Assembly (NCBI GenBank): GCA_947500135.1
Contig: CANMQX010000003.1
Location: forward strand, 372,001-436,000
Source of the DNA: an uncultured Paracoccaceae bacterium
GTDB lineage: Bacteria > Pseudomonadota > Alphaproteobacteria > Rhodobacterales > Rhodobacteraceae
Reading direction: 5' to 3'
DNA: 64,000 bases
Position 1 is the stretch's first letter; every line of letters starts with the position of its first letter. Shown here one piece after another: positions 1 to 9,891 of this stretch. The notes under the pieces are model-generated. The model saw nothing but the letters and a program-made list of their open reading frames with translations, did not search any database and was not told the DNA's origin. Position numbers and translations under genes: made by a program.

Positions 1-2
1 TT

Positions 3-179
3 TTTGCGGCCTATGCGATGCGGACCCTGCATGTGGTTGGCATCGTTGCGGCACTGGAATTATCGGCCGCTTTCATCGCCCGCGACAGCCTCGCGCTCAG
101 CACCTTAATGCTGCTTTATCCCGTCGATGTGGTGGAAGACTGGCAGCAGGAACTGAACCCCAACCGGGCGGATACCTGA
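3..179 (+). CDS. C-terminal fragment of a membrane protein
   Basis: Open reading frame that enters from the left edge and stops with TGA at 177-179, giving 58 visible residues. The visible part holds one hydrophobic stretch (LHVVGIVAALELSAAFIA) followed by a second short hydrophobic segment (LSTLMLLYPVDVV) and a charged tail ending NPNRADT. This looks like the end of a small integral membrane protein. I do not recognise the family with confidence. The gene lies in the same direction as the aminotransferase that follows 130 nt later, which probably has its own promoter. Confidence 0.55.
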   Translation, partial: FAAYAMRTLHVVGIVAALELSAAFIARDSLALSTLMLLYPVDVVEDWQQELNPNRADT

Positions 180-310
180 CCCGCGTTCAGATCATCGGCC
201 AAAAAGCCACAACATGCTGCATCTGCGCCCCCTTTTTCTGGACAGATGAGTCCCCGTCAGGCTAGTTTGGGCCAAAGCGGGGCGAAATGATCCCGTAAGT
301 TGAGGCAGTT

Positions 311-1489
311 ATGAACTTTCCCGAGCGGTTTTCGAACCTCCCGGTTGCGACGTGGCCACGCCTGCGTGCGTTATTGGACGTACCCAGCAAGTCTGCGGAT
401 GTGATCAATATGACGATTGGCGAACCGCGCCACGCGTTCCCTGCATTCGTGGGCGATATCCTTGCGGCCAATCTGGACGGATTCAACAACTACCCCAGCA
501 ATGAAGGGCAGGCCGATCTGCTGATGGCGATGGGCGGTTTCCTGAAACGGCGCTACGGGCTGGACGTGCCAAATGACCAGATTATAGCGCTGAATGGGAC
601 GCGCGAGGGGCTTTATAACGCGGCCATGGCGCTGTGCCCGGAAACCAAGAACGGCAAACAGCCTATCGTCTTGACGCCAAACCCTTTTTACCCGGTCTAT
701 GGGGTTGCCGCCCTGTCGGTCGGGGCAAAGCCTGTCTATGTGCCCGCTACGGTCGGCACCGGGCATTTGCCTGATCTCGATGGCTTGTCGGCAGATGTGC
801 TGGATCAGACAGCGCTTGCTTATATCTGCTCTCCCGCGAACCCGCAGGGGGCGGTTGCGGATGAAAGCTATTGGCGGCGGATCATCACCCTTGCCGAAAA
901 GCATGATTTCAAGATCCTCGCCGATGAATGCTATTCCGAGATTTACCGCAACGACCCGCCGCCCGGCGCGCTGCAAATCGCGCATATCATGGGGGCGGAC
1001 CCGGACCGGGTGATGATTTTCCAGTCCTTGTCGAAACGTTCGAACCTGCCCGGCCTGCGCTGTGGTTTTGCCGCTGGCGGGACCAAATCCATCGCGAGGC
1101 TGCGCCAATTGCGGGCCTTTGCAGGCGCGCCACTGCCCGGCCCGCTACAGACCGTTGCGACGAAGGTTTGGAATGATGAAGGCCATGTCGTTGAAAACAG
1201 GGCGCTTTATCACCGCAAATACGATATCGCCGACGACATCTTTGGCCATATTACCGGCTATCAATCCCCGCAGGCGGGGTTCTTTTTATGGCTGCCCGTC
1301 GCCGATGGCGAGGCGGCATCGCTCAAACTTTGGCAGAACACAGGCGTGCGCACATTGCCCGGCGCCTATCTGAGCCAAGAGGTGAACGGGGAAAACCCCG
1401 GCGCCAAATATATTCGGGTGGCCCTTGTCGCCCCAACACAAGAAATGCAGCGCGGACTGACCCTGATCCGCGACTGTTTGTATGACTGA
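311..1489 (+). CDS. PLP-dependent aminotransferase class I/II (DapC-like)
   Basis: A 392-residue fold-type I aminotransferase. It begins with the class I/II pattern ([10 protein letters not shown] near residue 35) and has an SPANPQG substrate/cofactor loop at 174-180. The PLP-phenol Asp205 lies in [10 protein letters not shown], and the Schiff-base Lys242 lies in [13 protein letters not shown]. Length and motifs fit N-succinyldiaminopimelate aminotransferase-like enzymes, which act in the cytoplasm on the lysine/peptidoglycan precursor pathway. Substrate cannot be fixed from sequence, because aspartate and kynurenine aminotransferases share these motifs. ftsK begins 11 nt downstream in the same direction, so the two are probably co-transcribed, a pairing I know from other Rhodobacteraceae. 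Confidence 0.85.
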   Translation: MNFPERFSNLPVATWPRLRALLDVPSKSADVINMTIGEPRHAFPAFVGDILAANLDGFNNYPSNEGQADLLMAMGGFLKRRYGLDVPNDQIIALNGTREGLYNAAMALCPETKNGKQPIVLTPNPFYPVYGVAALSVGAKPVYVPATVGTGHLPDLDGLSADVLDQTALAYICSPANPQGAVADESYWRRIITLAEKHDFKILADECYSEIYRNDPPPGALQIAHIMGADPDRVMIFQSLSKRSNLPGLRCGFAAGGTKSIARLRQLRAFAGAPLPGPLQTVATKVWNDEGHVVENRALYHRKYDIADDIFGHITGYQSPQAGFFLWLPVADGEAASLKLWQNTGVRTLPGAYLSQEVNGENPGAKYIRVALVAPTQEMQRGLTLIRDCLYD

Positions 1490-1500
1490 GGAACGGTATC

Positions 1501-4380
1501 ATGGCATCATATCAGACACGGCAGCGCGATCCGCTCTTGGACAGTACAACGCAGGCGGCGATTGAAAAACGCGGCAAGGAGTTGCTGGGGATCGGGTTGA
1601 TTTTCGCGGGCCTTCTGATCGCCGCCCTTGTGGGCAGCTACAGCCCCGATGACCCAAGCTGGATATCGGCCACTGATGCGCCGGTGCAAAACTGGCTAGG
1701 ACATATCGGGGCATCGATTGCGGCACCTGTGATGATGGTGATCGGGCAGGGGATCTGGGTGCTGCCTATTGTGCTGATCGTCTGGGGCCTGCGCTTTGTG
1801 ATGCATTACGGGCAGGAACGCGCCATCGGGCGCTTGATCTTTGCACCTGTCGCGGTGGTCGTTGGCTCCGTCTATGCCGCAACATTGACGCCGGGTACAA
1901 ACTGGCCGGCGAATTTTGGTCTGGGAGGTATTTTTGGCGATACCGTACTAGCCGTGATCCTGACGATCCTGGCCTTCGGGACAAGTTTTGCAGTCAAACT
2001 GGCATCGTTTTTGTCTTTCATCGGGCTTCTGGCGCTGATGACCTTTGTGTTGGGCTTCACCCGTCCAGAGGTACAGACAGGCACGCGATTTGCTTGGCTG
2101 GGCACGGTGATGCTGTATGACGGGATCTTGCGAGTGGTCGGGCGCGGTGCCAGCCTGTCAGCGCAAGCCGCCCATGGGGTGACAGCAACGCTACAGGATA
2201 AGCGCGCGCAGGCGATGCAGGCGCGTGTGGACCGGGGTGATGTCACATTGGTGGAATCCGTTGCTGCCCCTGCCGCAGACCGGCGTGCCCATGTGGCTGC
2301 AGTTGTGCGTGCGAACCCTGTCATGCCAACCGCCGAACCGCCCCTGACCGCGTCCACTATGCCTGCCGCCCCACCGCTGGAAACACCGACACCCATGGCA
2401 GAGCCTGAACCGCAAGGTGGCTTTCTGTCGGGCCTATTGAAACGCAATGATCCGATGCCAGAACCTGAATTGGTGACGCATGAACCCACCGCTGATGCGG
2501 CCCCCGGCAACCCTGACAGGGTCAGTGCGCGCATTGCTGACGCGATCAAAAACCGGGCCGCACCCCCATCCCCGACCGGGGTGCGGATTGAACCGTCACT
2601 GACCGCCGGGCGTGGTCCAAAACCGTTGGTTTTTGATGATGTGGACCGTGTGGCGGACGATATCGATGCGTTTATTGAAGAACCACAGGATGCCCTGCGC
2701 ATGGCCGCACCGCATATGCCGATCCCGCCGGTCAGCATTCCGCCTGCGCCCTCATTGGCCCCGGAACCGCGCAGCGTGGTCCAGCATCCACCCAAAAAGG
2801 CCCCACAACCGTCGACCCAAGCCAAGGCTGAAGCCCAGCCAAAGCTGAAATTCGACGACAAACATGGCGATTATGAACATCCACCGCTGAACCTGTTGAT
2901 GAACCCGGTTGAAATTCAGCGCCATCACCTCAGCGATGATGCACTGGCTGAAAACGCGCGCATGTTGGAAAGCGTGCTGGATGATTACGGGGTCAAGGGC
3001 GACATCGTGTCGGTCCGCCCCGGCCCCGTTGTCACCATGTATGAACTGGAACCGGCCCCGGGTCTGAAAGCATCCCGTGTGATCGGTCTGGCCGATGATA
3101 TCGCGCGGTCGATGTCGGCCCTTTCGGCGCGTGTGTCCACCGTGCCGGGCCGCTCAGTCATCGGGATCGAATTGCCCAACGAAAACCGCGAAAAGGTGGT
3201 GTTGCGCGAAATCCTGTCACACCGTGATTTTGGCGACGGTAACCAGAAACTGCCCCTCGCGCTGGGCAAGGATATTGGTGGGGAACCCATCGTGGCGAAC
3301 CTTGCCAAGATGCCGCACCTGCTGATTGCGGGGACAACCGGTTCGGGTAAATCCGTGGCGATCAACACCATGATCCTGTCGCTGCTTTACAAGCTGACGC
3401 CGGAAGAATGCCGGATGATCATGATCGACCCCAAGATGTTGGAACTGTCCGTTTATGACGGCATCCCGCATCTGCTGTCACCCGTTGTGACCGACCCGAA
3501 AAAGGCGGTTGTCGCCCTGAAATGGGTCGTGGGCGAGATGGAAGAACGCTATCGCAAGATGTCCAAAATGGGCGTGCGCAACATTGACGGCTATAATGGC
3601 CGGGTGAAGGACGCGCTGGCCAAGCAGGAAATGTTCAGCCGCACCGTGCAAACCGGGTTTGACGATGAAACCGGCGATCCGATCTTTGAGACCGAGGAAT
3701 TCGCGCCAGAGGCGATGCCCTATATCGTTGTCATCGTGGATGAGATGGCCGACCTGATGATGGTCGCCGGCAAGGAAATCGAAGCCTGCATCCAGCGCCT
3801 TGCCCAGATGGCGCGTGCGTCGGGCATCCACCTGATTATGGCCACGCAGCGGCCTTCGGTTGATGTGATCACAGGTACGATCAAGGCGAACTTCCCGACC
3901 CGGATTTCCTTCCAGGTGACATCGAAAATCGACAGCCGCACGATCCTGGGTGAAATGGGGGCCGAACAACTGCTGGGCATGGGTGACATGCTTTACATGG
4001 CGGGCGGGTCCAAGATCACCCGCGTCCACGGCCCCTTTGTCAGTGATGAAGAGGTCGAGGAAATCGTCAACCACCTCAAAGGCTTCGGACCGCCTGAATA
4101 CATGTCAGGCGTCGTTGACGGGCCATCAGATGATGCCGAAAGCAGCATTGATCTGGTGCTTGGCCTTGGCGATGGGTCCGATAGCGAAAACGCGCTTTAT
4201 GACACCGCCGTGGCGATTGTGATCAAGGATCGCAAATGTTCAACATCCTACATCCAGCGCAAGCTGGCCATCGGGTATAACAAGGCCGCACGGCTGGTCG
4301 AACAGATGGAAGACGAAGGCGTCGTCAGCGCCGCCAACCATGTCGGCAAACGCGAAATTCTGGTGCCCGAACAGCAATAG
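1501..4380 (+). CDS. ftsK: DNA translocase FtsK
   Basis: A 959-residue septal DNA translocase that pumps the chromosome terminus across the closing division septum and activates XerCD at dif. Residues about 25-215 hold four or so membrane segments. A proline/alanine-rich linker runs to about residue 450. The motor follows, with Walker A GTTGSGKS at 611-618 and Walker B ending in VIVDE at 744-748. The C-terminal gamma winged helix that reads polar KOPS sites is visible around residues 890-955 ([17 protein letters not shown]). The length is normal for an alphaproteobacterial FtsK with a short linker. It starts at ATG 1501, 11 nt after the aminotransferase. Confidence 0.97.
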   Translation: MASYQTRQRDPLLDSTTQAAIEKRGKELLGIGLIFAGLLIAALVGSYSPDDPSWISATDAPVQNWLGHIGASIAAPVMMVIGQGIWVLPIVLIVWGLRFVMHYGQERAIGRLIFAPVAVVVGSVYAATLTPGTNWPANFGLGGIFGDTVLAVILTILAFGTSFAVKLASFLSFIGLLALMTFVLGFTRPEVQTGTRFAWLGTVMLYDGILRVVGRGASLSAQAAHGVTATLQDKRAQAMQARVDRGDVTLVESVAAPAADRRAHVAAVVRANPVMPTAEPPLTASTMPAAPPLETPTPMAEPEPQGGFLSGLLKRNDPMPEPELVTHEPTADAAPGNPDRVSARIADAIKNRAAPPSPTGVRIEPSLTAGRGPKPLVFDDVDRVADDIDAFIEEPQDALRMAAPHMPIPPVSIPPAPSLAPEPRSVVQHPPKKAPQPSTQAKAEAQPKLKFDDKHGDYEHPPLNLLMNPVEIQRHHLSDDALAENARMLESVLDDYGVKGDIVSVRPGPVVTMYELEPAPGLKASRVIGLADDIARSMSALSARVSTVPGRSVIGIELPNENREKVVLREILSHRDFGDGNQKLPLALGKDIGGEPIVANLAKMPHLLIAGTTGSGKSVAINTMILSLLYKLTPEECRMIMIDPKMLELSVYDGIPHLLSPVVTDPKKAVVALKWVVGEMEERYRKMSKMGVRNIDGYNGRVKDALAKQEMFSRTVQTGFDDETGDPIFETEEFAPEAMPYIVVIVDEMADLMMVAGKEIEACIQRLAQMARASGIHLIMATQRPSVDVITGTIKANFPTRISFQVTSKIDSRTILGEMGAEQLLGMGDMLYMAGGSKITRVHGPFVSDEEVEEIVNHLKGFGPPEYMSGVVDGPSDDAESSIDLVLGLGDGSDSENALYDTAVAIVIKDRKCSTSYIQRKLAIGYNKAARLVEQMEDEGVVSAANHVGKREILVPEQQ

Positions 4381-4455
4381 GGCACCTGTCACATGGTTGG
4401 TACATCGCCGCATTAGGGCTACGCTGCAGTGGTCCATCCATTGCAGGAAGATGTC

Positions 4456-5388
4456 ATGCCGAAAATCACAGCGCCGGATGGCAGCCCGATATCGGCGCTT
4501 TGTTTCGGCTGCATGCAATTTGGCGGCACGGCGGATGCCAATGATAGCCGGGCGATGTATGCCGCCTGCCGCGATGCGGGGATCAACCTTTTCGACACCG
4601 CGCATCTTTACACCGATGGTCAGTCCGAGGCGCTGCTGGGACAGTTCGCCAAGCCCGCGCGCGAAAAGCTGATCATCGCAACCAAGGTTGCCTATACCCG
4701 TGGCAGCGGGCGCGCGAACGTCCTTGCCACGTTCGACACCAGTCGCGCTCGGCTTGATATGGATATGATCGATATCCTTTATCTGCACCGATGGGACCCT
4801 GAAACGCCGCTGGAAGAAACCCTTGAAACGCTGGCTGCTTTGCAGGAACAGGGCACCATTCGGTATATCGGCGTGTCCAACTTCGCGGCATGGCAAGTGA
4901 TGAAAGCGCAATCCGTTGCGGTCGGGCTTGGGACGCGCATCGACATCATTCAGCCGATGTATTCGCTGGTGAAAAGACAAGCCGAGGTTGAACTGTTCCC
5001 GATGGCGTTGGCCGAGGATATTGCAGTGACGCCCTATTCCCCCTTGGGCAGTGGTCTGTTGACGGGGAAATATGCGGCAGGCGGGGCCGGGCGTTTGTCC
5101 ACAGATACACGTTACGCCGCGCGCTATGGGCAAGGTTGGATGCAGGACACGGCCAATGCGCTGTCGGCCCTCGCAACCCGGATGGGGCAGAACCCGTCAA
5201 CACTCGCCGTGGCTTGGGCGGCGCAGCATCCGGCAGTGACCGCCCCGATCATCAGCGCGCGCAATGTCGGGCAGTTGCAGGCCTCGCTTGATGCGATGCA
5301 ATTCAGGCTTGGCGACGATGCCTACGCGCAAATAACCGCACTGGCACCGACCCCCGCTCCGGCAACGGATCGGTCAGAGGAAGGTTAG
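4456..5388 (+). CDS. Aldo/keto reductase
   Basis: A 310-residue (beta/alpha)8 NAD(P)H-dependent oxidoreductase. The catalytic tetrad is visible as Asp47 and Tyr52 in FDTAHLYTDG, Lys77 in IIATKVAY and His111 in ILYLHRWDP. The NADP-binding region near the C terminus (PIISARNVGQLQASLDAM) is present. I use ATG 4456 because an AGGAAG Shine-Dalgarno sits just upstream. A GTG at 4429 in the same frame would add nine residues with no ribosome site. The gene overlaps its convergent neighbour by 4 nt at the stop codons. The substrate is unknown. Confidence 0.9.
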   Translation: MPKITAPDGSPISALCFGCMQFGGTADANDSRAMYAACRDAGINLFDTAHLYTDGQSEALLGQFAKPAREKLIIATKVAYTRGSGRANVLATFDTSRARLDMDMIDILYLHRWDPETPLEETLETLAALQEQGTIRYIGVSNFAAWQVMKAQSVAVGLGTRIDIIQPMYSLVKRQAEVELFPMALAEDIAVTPYSPLGSGLLTGKYAAGGAGRLSTDTRYAARYGQGWMQDTANALSALATRMGQNPSTLAVAWAAQHPAVTAPIISARNVGQLQASLDAMQFRLGDDAYAQITALAPTPAPATDRSEEG

Positions 5389-5678
5389 GCCGGACTGGCG
5401 ACCAGCTGTTCCCAGTTTTCGCCCATGGCCAGAATGCAGGATGTCCCGTTGGCGTAGTTCTGGACCATGGTCCAATCGCCATTACGCGGCACGATCCAAA
5501 TCTCGATCAATGCATCCGGGTCGCGAACCCCTTGGGCGCGCCGCTCTGCCCCGATGACATTGGTCAGTTGGTTTTCCAGCCGGGCCGTATCATCACACAC
5601 GACATCCGATAAATTCGCAGATGCAAGCTGGGGCAGCACCAAAAGGGATGTCACCAGTGTCAAACCGCGCATTTTCAT
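5385..5678 (-). CDS. Small secreted protein, unknown function
   Basis: A 97-residue protein with a clear Sec signal peptide: MKMR, a hydrophobic core, and an ASA cleavage site after residue 21. The mature part is about 76 residues with two cysteines (in VVCDD and GTSCILAMG), which probably form a disulfide in the periplasm. I know similar short secreted proteins from other Rhodobacteraceae but no function for them. It is convergent with the aldo/keto reductase (4-nt overlap) and divergent from phnC, so its promoter shares the 5679-5877 interval with the phosphonate operon. Confidence 0.7.
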   Translation of the reverse strand: MKMRGLTLVTSLLVLPQLASANLSDVVCDDTARLENQLTNVIGAERRAQGVRDPDALIEIWIVPRNGDWTMVQNYANGTSCILAMGENWEQLVASPA

Positions 5679-5776
5679 AGGTCACCTGCTTTCCTGCCTC
5701 AGATGAATGTAACAAGCATATGACAAATCGGGCAACAGCGCGAATTGAACGCCCGGAGCTAACTGCCCCACCACCG

Positions 5777-5838
5777 CTGTTACAAAACCGCGACAAAAGC
5801 TTCACCAAGCTGACGCAAGACTGCCACGAAAGCTTTAA
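5777..5838 (+). promoter_or_regulatory. Tandem Pho-box-like array (six 11-bp registers) upstream of phnC
   Basis: Six consecutive 7-mers occur at an exact 11-bp period: CTGTTAC (5777), CCGCGAC (5788), GCTTCAC (5799), CTGACGC (5810), CTGCCAC (5821) and GCTTTAA (5832). They are separated by A-rich 4-mers (aaaa, aaaa, caag, aaga, gaaa). PhoB binds direct repeats of CTGTCAT separated by 4 AT-rich bases, so both the spacing and the best units (CTGTTAC, CTGCCAC) fit a PhoB site. The array ends 39 bp before the phnC start. Induction of phn genes by phosphate starvation through PhoB is established in other bacteria; here it is inferred. Confidence 0.65.
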
Positions 5839-5850
5839 TCAGCGACCCTA

Positions 5851-5876
5851 GCGTCCCCAGGAAATCTGGGGGACGC
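5851..5876 (+). promoter_or_regulatory. 5'-UTR hairpin that sequesters the phnC ribosome-binding site
   Basis: GCGTCCCCAG (5851-5860), loop gaaat, CTGGGGGACGC (5866-5876). The arms pair along 10 bp with one bulged G. The only Shine-Dalgarno-like sequence before phnC (GGGGGA, 5868-5873) lies wholly inside the right arm, and ATG is at 5878. As RNA the stem would hide the ribosome site. It could alternatively be a DNA operator. Confidence 0.55.
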
Positions 5877-5877
5877 C

Positions 5878-6690
5878 ATGTTAACGATAGATGCGCTGAC
5901 CAAGCGCTTTGGTCAAAAAATAGCTGTGGACAAGGCCAGCGTGGTTGTGGACCGCCCGGCCATGATCGGGATCATCGGACGGTCGGGCGCCGGGAAATCG
6001 ACGCTGTTGCGGATCATGAACCGGATGGACAACGCGACATCCGGCACCATCACCTATGACGGGACCGATGTGACCGGGGCCAAGGGTGCGGCGCAACGGG
6101 CGTGGCAATCGCGCTGCGCGATGATCTTTCAACAATTCAACCTCGTGCCACGGATGGATGTGGTGTCCAACGTGTTGCACGGGACCTTGAACCGGCGATC
6201 CACCCTGTCCACGATGTTCAATCTTTACCCGCAAGACGACATTCACACGGCCATTGATATCCTTGATCGGCTGGGGATTGCTGAACAAGCCGCCAAACGT
6301 GCCGATGCCCTGTCCGGCGGACAACAGCAGCGGGTCGCGATTGCGCGTGCCCTGATGCAAGACCCAGAGATTATTCTGGCGGATGAACCCATCGCCTCGC
6401 TTGACCCGATGAACGCGCAGGTGGTGATGGATGCGCTGCGCCGCATTCACGAAGAAGACGGGCGCATGGTCATCGCCAACCTGCACACACTTGATACCGC
6501 CCGGCGCTATTGCGACCGGGTGATCGGGATGCGCGACGGGCGCATCGTCTTTGACGGGCGTCCCGATCAACTGACCACCGGTGTAGCGCGCGACATCTAT
6601 GGCGCCGGGGCCGATTTTTCGGAAAGCGCCACATCCACCCAGATCAACACGCTGGCCAAGCCCGCGCGGCCCGCGCTGGTTCCAGCCTAA
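5878..6690 (+). CDS. phnC: Phosphonate ABC transporter, ATP-binding protein PhnC
   Basis: A 270-residue ABC ATPase energising uptake of phosphonates, phosphite or phosphate esters. Walker [10 protein letters not shown] is at 34-42, the signature LSGGQQQR at 145-152 and Walker B IILADEP at 165-171. The helical region between Walker A and the signature contains [12 protein letters not shown], typical of PhnC. It is the first gene of the transport part of the locus, followed by phnD after 36 nt. The short C-terminal extension (Ser/Thr/Pro/Ala-rich) is common in alphaproteobacterial PhnC. Confidence 0.95.
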   Translation: MLTIDALTKRFGQKIAVDKASVVVDRPAMIGIIGRSGAGKSTLLRIMNRMDNATSGTITYDGTDVTGAKGAAQRAWQSRCAMIFQQFNLVPRMDVVSNVLHGTLNRRSTLSTMFNLYPQDDIHTAIDILDRLGIAEQAAKRADALSGGQQQRVAIARALMQDPEIILADEPIASLDPMNAQVVMDALRRIHEEDGRMVIANLHTLDTARRYCDRVIGMRDGRIVFDGRPDQLTTGVARDIYGAGADFSESATSTQINTLAKPARPALVPA

Positions 6691-6726
6691 CAATTGTCCA
6701 AACCTCAATCCTGAACGGAGAGATCA

Positions 6727-7641
6727 ATGAAAACCACACTCGCATTCGCGCTTGTTGCCAGCACTGCCCTGACATCAACCGCCATGGCTGACGACGCTGC
6801 CATCACCGAATTCCGCATCGGCATTCTGGGCGGCGAAAATGCGCAGGACCGGATGAACTCATTCTCATGTCTGCAAAACTATGCGTCCGAAACACTGGGC
6901 GTTGAAACAAAACTGTTCGCACCTGCGGACTATAACGGTGTGATCCAGGGCCTGTTGGGTGGCACAATCGACATGGCCTGGCTGGGCGCGTCCAGCTATG
7001 CCGCCGTGTACCTGCAGGATAACGACGTGGTGGAACCTGTTCTGGTCAAGCAGAACCTTGACGGATCCATCGGCTATCATTCCATCGGTTTTGCCCGCGC
7101 CGATAGCGGCATCACATCGCTGGAAGACATGCAGGAAAAGGTGTTTGGTTTTGGTGACCCGAATTCGACCTCTGGCTATCTGATCCCCTCCATCGAAATC
7201 CCCGAAGAAATCAACGCAACCATGGAATCCGGCGATTACTTTGGTGAGGTCAAGTTCACCGGCGGTCACGAACAGACAATCGTCGCGGTGTTCAACGGTG
7301 ACATTGACGGTGGCGTGACCTGGGCGGATGCGCAGGGCAATTGGGAAGACGGTTATAACTCCGGCGCGCTGCGCAAGGCGGTTGATGCCGGCCTCGTCGA
7401 TATGAACGAAATGGTGCAGATCTGGCAATCCAAGGTGATCCCCGAGGGGCCAGTTGTGCTGCGCTCAACCCTGCCTGACGACGTCAAGGCCAAGATGACC
7501 GAACTGGTTGATGGGCTTTATGAAAAAGATGCCGATTGCGCCTATGGTGTCGCGGCTGGTGATACGCTGGGTTTTCAGCCGGTCACGCACGAAACTTACG
7601 AATCCGTGATTGCCGCGCGGCAAGCCAAAATCGGCGGCTAA
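6727..7641 (+). CDS. phnD: Phosphonate ABC transporter, substrate-binding protein PhnD
   Basis: A 304-residue periplasmic binding protein. The signal peptide MKTTLAFALVASTALTSTAMA is cleaved about residue 21. The mature protein has the PhnD features: an FRIGILGGENAQDR opening, FSCLQNYASETLGV, and the ligand-shell segment WLGASSYAAVYLQD. The SGYLIPS stretch shows the Ser/Tyr-rich phosphonate pocket. It delivers substrate to the PhnE permeases. An ACGGAGAG ribosome site precedes ATG 6727. A GC-rich hairpin follows the stop codon and may raise phnD messenger level over the permease genes. Confidence 0.95.
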   Translation: MKTTLAFALVASTALTSTAMADDAAITEFRIGILGGENAQDRMNSFSCLQNYASETLGVETKLFAPADYNGVIQGLLGGTIDMAWLGASSYAAVYLQDNDVVEPVLVKQNLDGSIGYHSIGFARADSGITSLEDMQEKVFGFGDPNSTSGYLIPSIEIPEEINATMESGDYFGEVKFTGGHEQTIVAVFNGDIDGGVTWADAQGNWEDGYNSGALRKAVDAGLVDMNEMVQIWQSKVIPEGPVVLRSTLPDDVKAKMTELVDGLYEKDADCAYGVAAGDTLGFQPVTHETYESVIAARQAKIGG

Positions 7642-7658
7642 CGCAAGAAAAGCAATGC

Positions 7659-7686
7659 AATCGGCGGTCCCACGGGGCCGCCGATT
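7659..7686 (+). other. Intercistronic hairpin between phnD and phnE
   Basis: AATCGGCGG (7659-7667), loop of 10 nt, CCGCCGATT (7678-7686): a perfect 9-bp stem starting 18 nt after the phnD stop. It lacks a full U tract, so it is more likely an mRNA stabiliser or partial terminator that sets high phnD over phnE, as seen after other binding-protein genes. Confidence 0.5.
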
Positions 7687-7707
7687 TGCCATCCAAAGGG
7701 GCCAATC

Positions 7708-8580
7708 ATGACAGGCACAACCGCCGCCACGCCGCCAGACCTGTCGGTGATCCGGGCAAGCTATCTGGCACAGGTCCAACGCCGCCGCCTTTATGGTGGC
7801 CTGACCTTGCTGATTTTCGTGATGTTGATGATCGCGGGGTTCAATATCGCCGATGACCGCAATGCAGGCGGGTTCTGGGCGGGGTTAAGCCAGATTGGCG
7901 ACTACCCGGCTGATGTGCTGTCCGAAGCCTGGGCCAAACGGGCGGACCTGCCTGTGCTGCTGTGGAAATTCGTGCCTGCGCTGATAGAAACGATCAACAT
8001 TGCAGCCGTTTCAACCCTGCTTGGGGCGGTGGCCGGGCTGATCTTCTCACTTTTGGCGACGCGCGGGCTGGCGCCATGGCCGCGGTTGATCCCGGTGTTT
8101 CGGCGCATCCTCGATATCCTGCGTGCGATCCCCGAAATCGTCATCGCGCTGGTGCTGATCTTTGTCCTTGGCGGTGGGCCCGTGCCCGCGATGATCGCAA
8201 TTGCGCTGCATACGGCAGGCGCGCTGGGCAAGATGTTTTCCGAAGTGGCCGAAAACGCCGACCTCAAACCGGTCGAAGGGCTGTCATCCACCGGCGCATC
8301 GTGGGCGCAATGCATGTGGCTTGGCGTCCTGCCGCAAGTGGCGCCGAACTATGTCAGCTACGGGTTGCTGCGGTTTGAAATTAACATCCGCGCCTCTGCC
8401 ATCCTCGGCTTCGTCGGCGCAGGCGGGCTGGGCTACGAATTGCGCAACGCCATGTCATGGGGGCCCGGGCGATTTGATGAGGCGGCAGCGATCTTTGTCC
8501 TGCTCTTCAGTACGATCGTTCTGTTTGATCAGGTGTCCAGCCGCTACCGCAACCGTCTGACCGAAGGACAAATGACATGA
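7708..8580 (+). CDS. phnE: Phosphonate ABC transporter permease PhnE (first)
   Basis: A 290-residue inner-membrane permease with an N-terminal membrane segment (LTLLIFVMLMIAGF near residue 35) and the usual permease core. The core begins near residue 95 (LIETINIAAVSTLLGAVAG). The EAA-type coupling loop that docks on PhnC is visible in the AENADLKPVEGLSSTGAS region. It overlaps the next permease gene by 4 nt (ATGA), which indicates translational coupling and a heteromeric PhnE1-PhnE2 channel. Confidence 0.93.
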   Translation: MTGTTAATPPDLSVIRASYLAQVQRRRLYGGLTLLIFVMLMIAGFNIADDRNAGGFWAGLSQIGDYPADVLSEAWAKRADLPVLLWKFVPALIETINIAAVSTLLGAVAGLIFSLLATRGLAPWPRLIPVFRRILDILRAIPEIVIALVLIFVLGGGPVPAMIAIALHTAGALGKMFSEVAENADLKPVEGLSSTGASWAQCMWLGVLPQVAPNYVSYGLLRFEINIRASAILGFVGAGGLGYELRNAMSWGPGRFDEAAAIFVLLFSTIVLFDQVSSRYRNRLTEGQMT

Positions 8581-9890
8581 GCGCCGCTGACCTGAGCCTG
8601 CTGAAATCCCACGCCGATGACAGCTTCACCCGCAAACGGTTGGTCGCCTTTGGCATTCCCGCCCTGATTCTTGCCTATTTCGTCTATATTTTCTTTGCCT
8701 TCGATATCGCAGGCCTCGCCAAACGGGCGAATTGGGACAATGCGATCACACTTGCCTCTGACAGTTGGTCGCACAAGGTTCATGTGACACGGGCCAACAG
8801 CACGGGCGAGGTCAGCTACGCCATCGAGGGCGAGCGCAAGGGCACCTATCCCAACGGCACGCGCCCTGACTGGGTCAGCGGTACGGATGTGATTACAGTT
8901 GATCTGGGCGGCGATCATATCGTGCGCTTCCTACCCGATCAGCGGACAGCGGTTGACGTGCCCGGCTACGGCCAGATCACCGCACAGGCCGAAGGGCGGC
9001 AAATCACGACAAACCTTGGCGATAACATCCCGGACTGGATCAATGCGTCGGATCGCCGGGTGTCCATCACCACGCCCGAAGGCCGGATCACCATCACCGG
9101 ATCAAAGACGGAAGTGTTTAATTATTTCGCGGGGTGGGAGCTGTTCTGGTTCACCTTTGACAGCCCTTATCATGGGGCGTCGCTGGGTCAGATCCTGTTC
9201 GGTGCGCAGATCGACGTGGACCGGGGCAATATCACAGGCGCTGTTGCGGATTGGTGGAAAAACCCGATGTGGCGGCATAATGAAATTGCTTGGGCGATTG
9301 GTGAAACGATCCTGATGGCGTTTCTGGGCACATTTGGGGCCGCGATGCTGGCCTTGCCGCTGGCCTTCATGGCAGCCCGGAAATTCACCCCGATCATGGT
9401 GATCCGGGCGGCAACACGCCGCTTGTTCGACTTCCTGCGCGGTGTGGATGCCCTGATCTGGACAGTGGTGCTGGCCCGTGCATTTGGACCCGGCCCATTG
9501 ACCGGCGCGCTTGCCATCCTGCTGACCGACACGGGCACATTTGGTAAAACTTTCTCCGAAGCGCTGGAAAATGTCGATGACAAACAGATCGACGGTGTCA
9601 GGTCCACCGGGGCCAAGCCACTGCAACGCTACCGTTTTGGGGTGATCCCGCAGGTGGCACCGGTGCTGTTGTCACAAATCCTGTATTTTCTGGAATCCAA
9701 CACCCGATCCGCCACCATCATCGGGGCGATTACGGGGGGCGGCATCGGCCTGATGCTGACCCAGGCGATCCAGACCCAAAAGGATTGGGAAGAAGTCGCC
9801 TATTACATCACCCTGATCGTGATCATGGTTATGCTGATGGATTGGTTTTCCGGCTGGCTCCGGTCGAAACTGATTGGACGAAAGGCGTAG
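8577..9890 (+). CDS. phnE: Phosphonate ABC transporter permease PhnE (second, with large periplasmic insert)
   Basis: A 437-residue permease, about 150 residues longer than PhnE1. A first membrane segment (residues about 20-40) is followed by a polar region of roughly 170 residues. That region looks like a small beta-rich domain (repeated short strands such as [11 protein letters not shown] and [11 protein letters not shown]). The permease core then begins near residue 230 ([15 protein letters not shown]). The coupling loop contains [18 protein letters not shown]. Long PhnE forms like this are known in alphaproteobacteria, but the role of the insert is not established. It starts inside the phnE1 stop (ATGA). 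Confidence 0.92.
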   Translation: MSAADLSLLKSHADDSFTRKRLVAFGIPALILAYFVYIFFAFDIAGLAKRANWDNAITLASDSWSHKVHVTRANSTGEVSYAIEGERKGTYPNGTRPDWVSGTDVITVDLGGDHIVRFLPDQRTAVDVPGYGQITAQAEGRQITTNLGDNIPDWINASDRRVSITTPEGRITITGSKTEVFNYFAGWELFWFTFDSPYHGASLGQILFGAQIDVDRGNITGAVADWWKNPMWRHNEIAWAIGETILMAFLGTFGAAMLALPLAFMAARKFTPIMVIRAATRRLFDFLRGVDALIWTVVLARAFGPGPLTGALAILLTDTGTFGKTFSEALENVDDKQIDGVRSTGAKPLQRYRFGVIPQVAPVLLSQILYFLESNTRSATIIGAITGGGIGLMLTQAIQTQKDWEEVAYYITLIVIMVMLMDWFSGWLRSKLIGRKA

Positions 9891-9891
9891 G

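Noticed and set aside
1872-2861. A 329-codon minus-strand frame opposite ftsK
   Set aside because: It mirrors the Pro/Ala-rich FtsK linker and yields Ser/Gly/Ala-rich sequence. There is no ribosome site or homologue-like motif.
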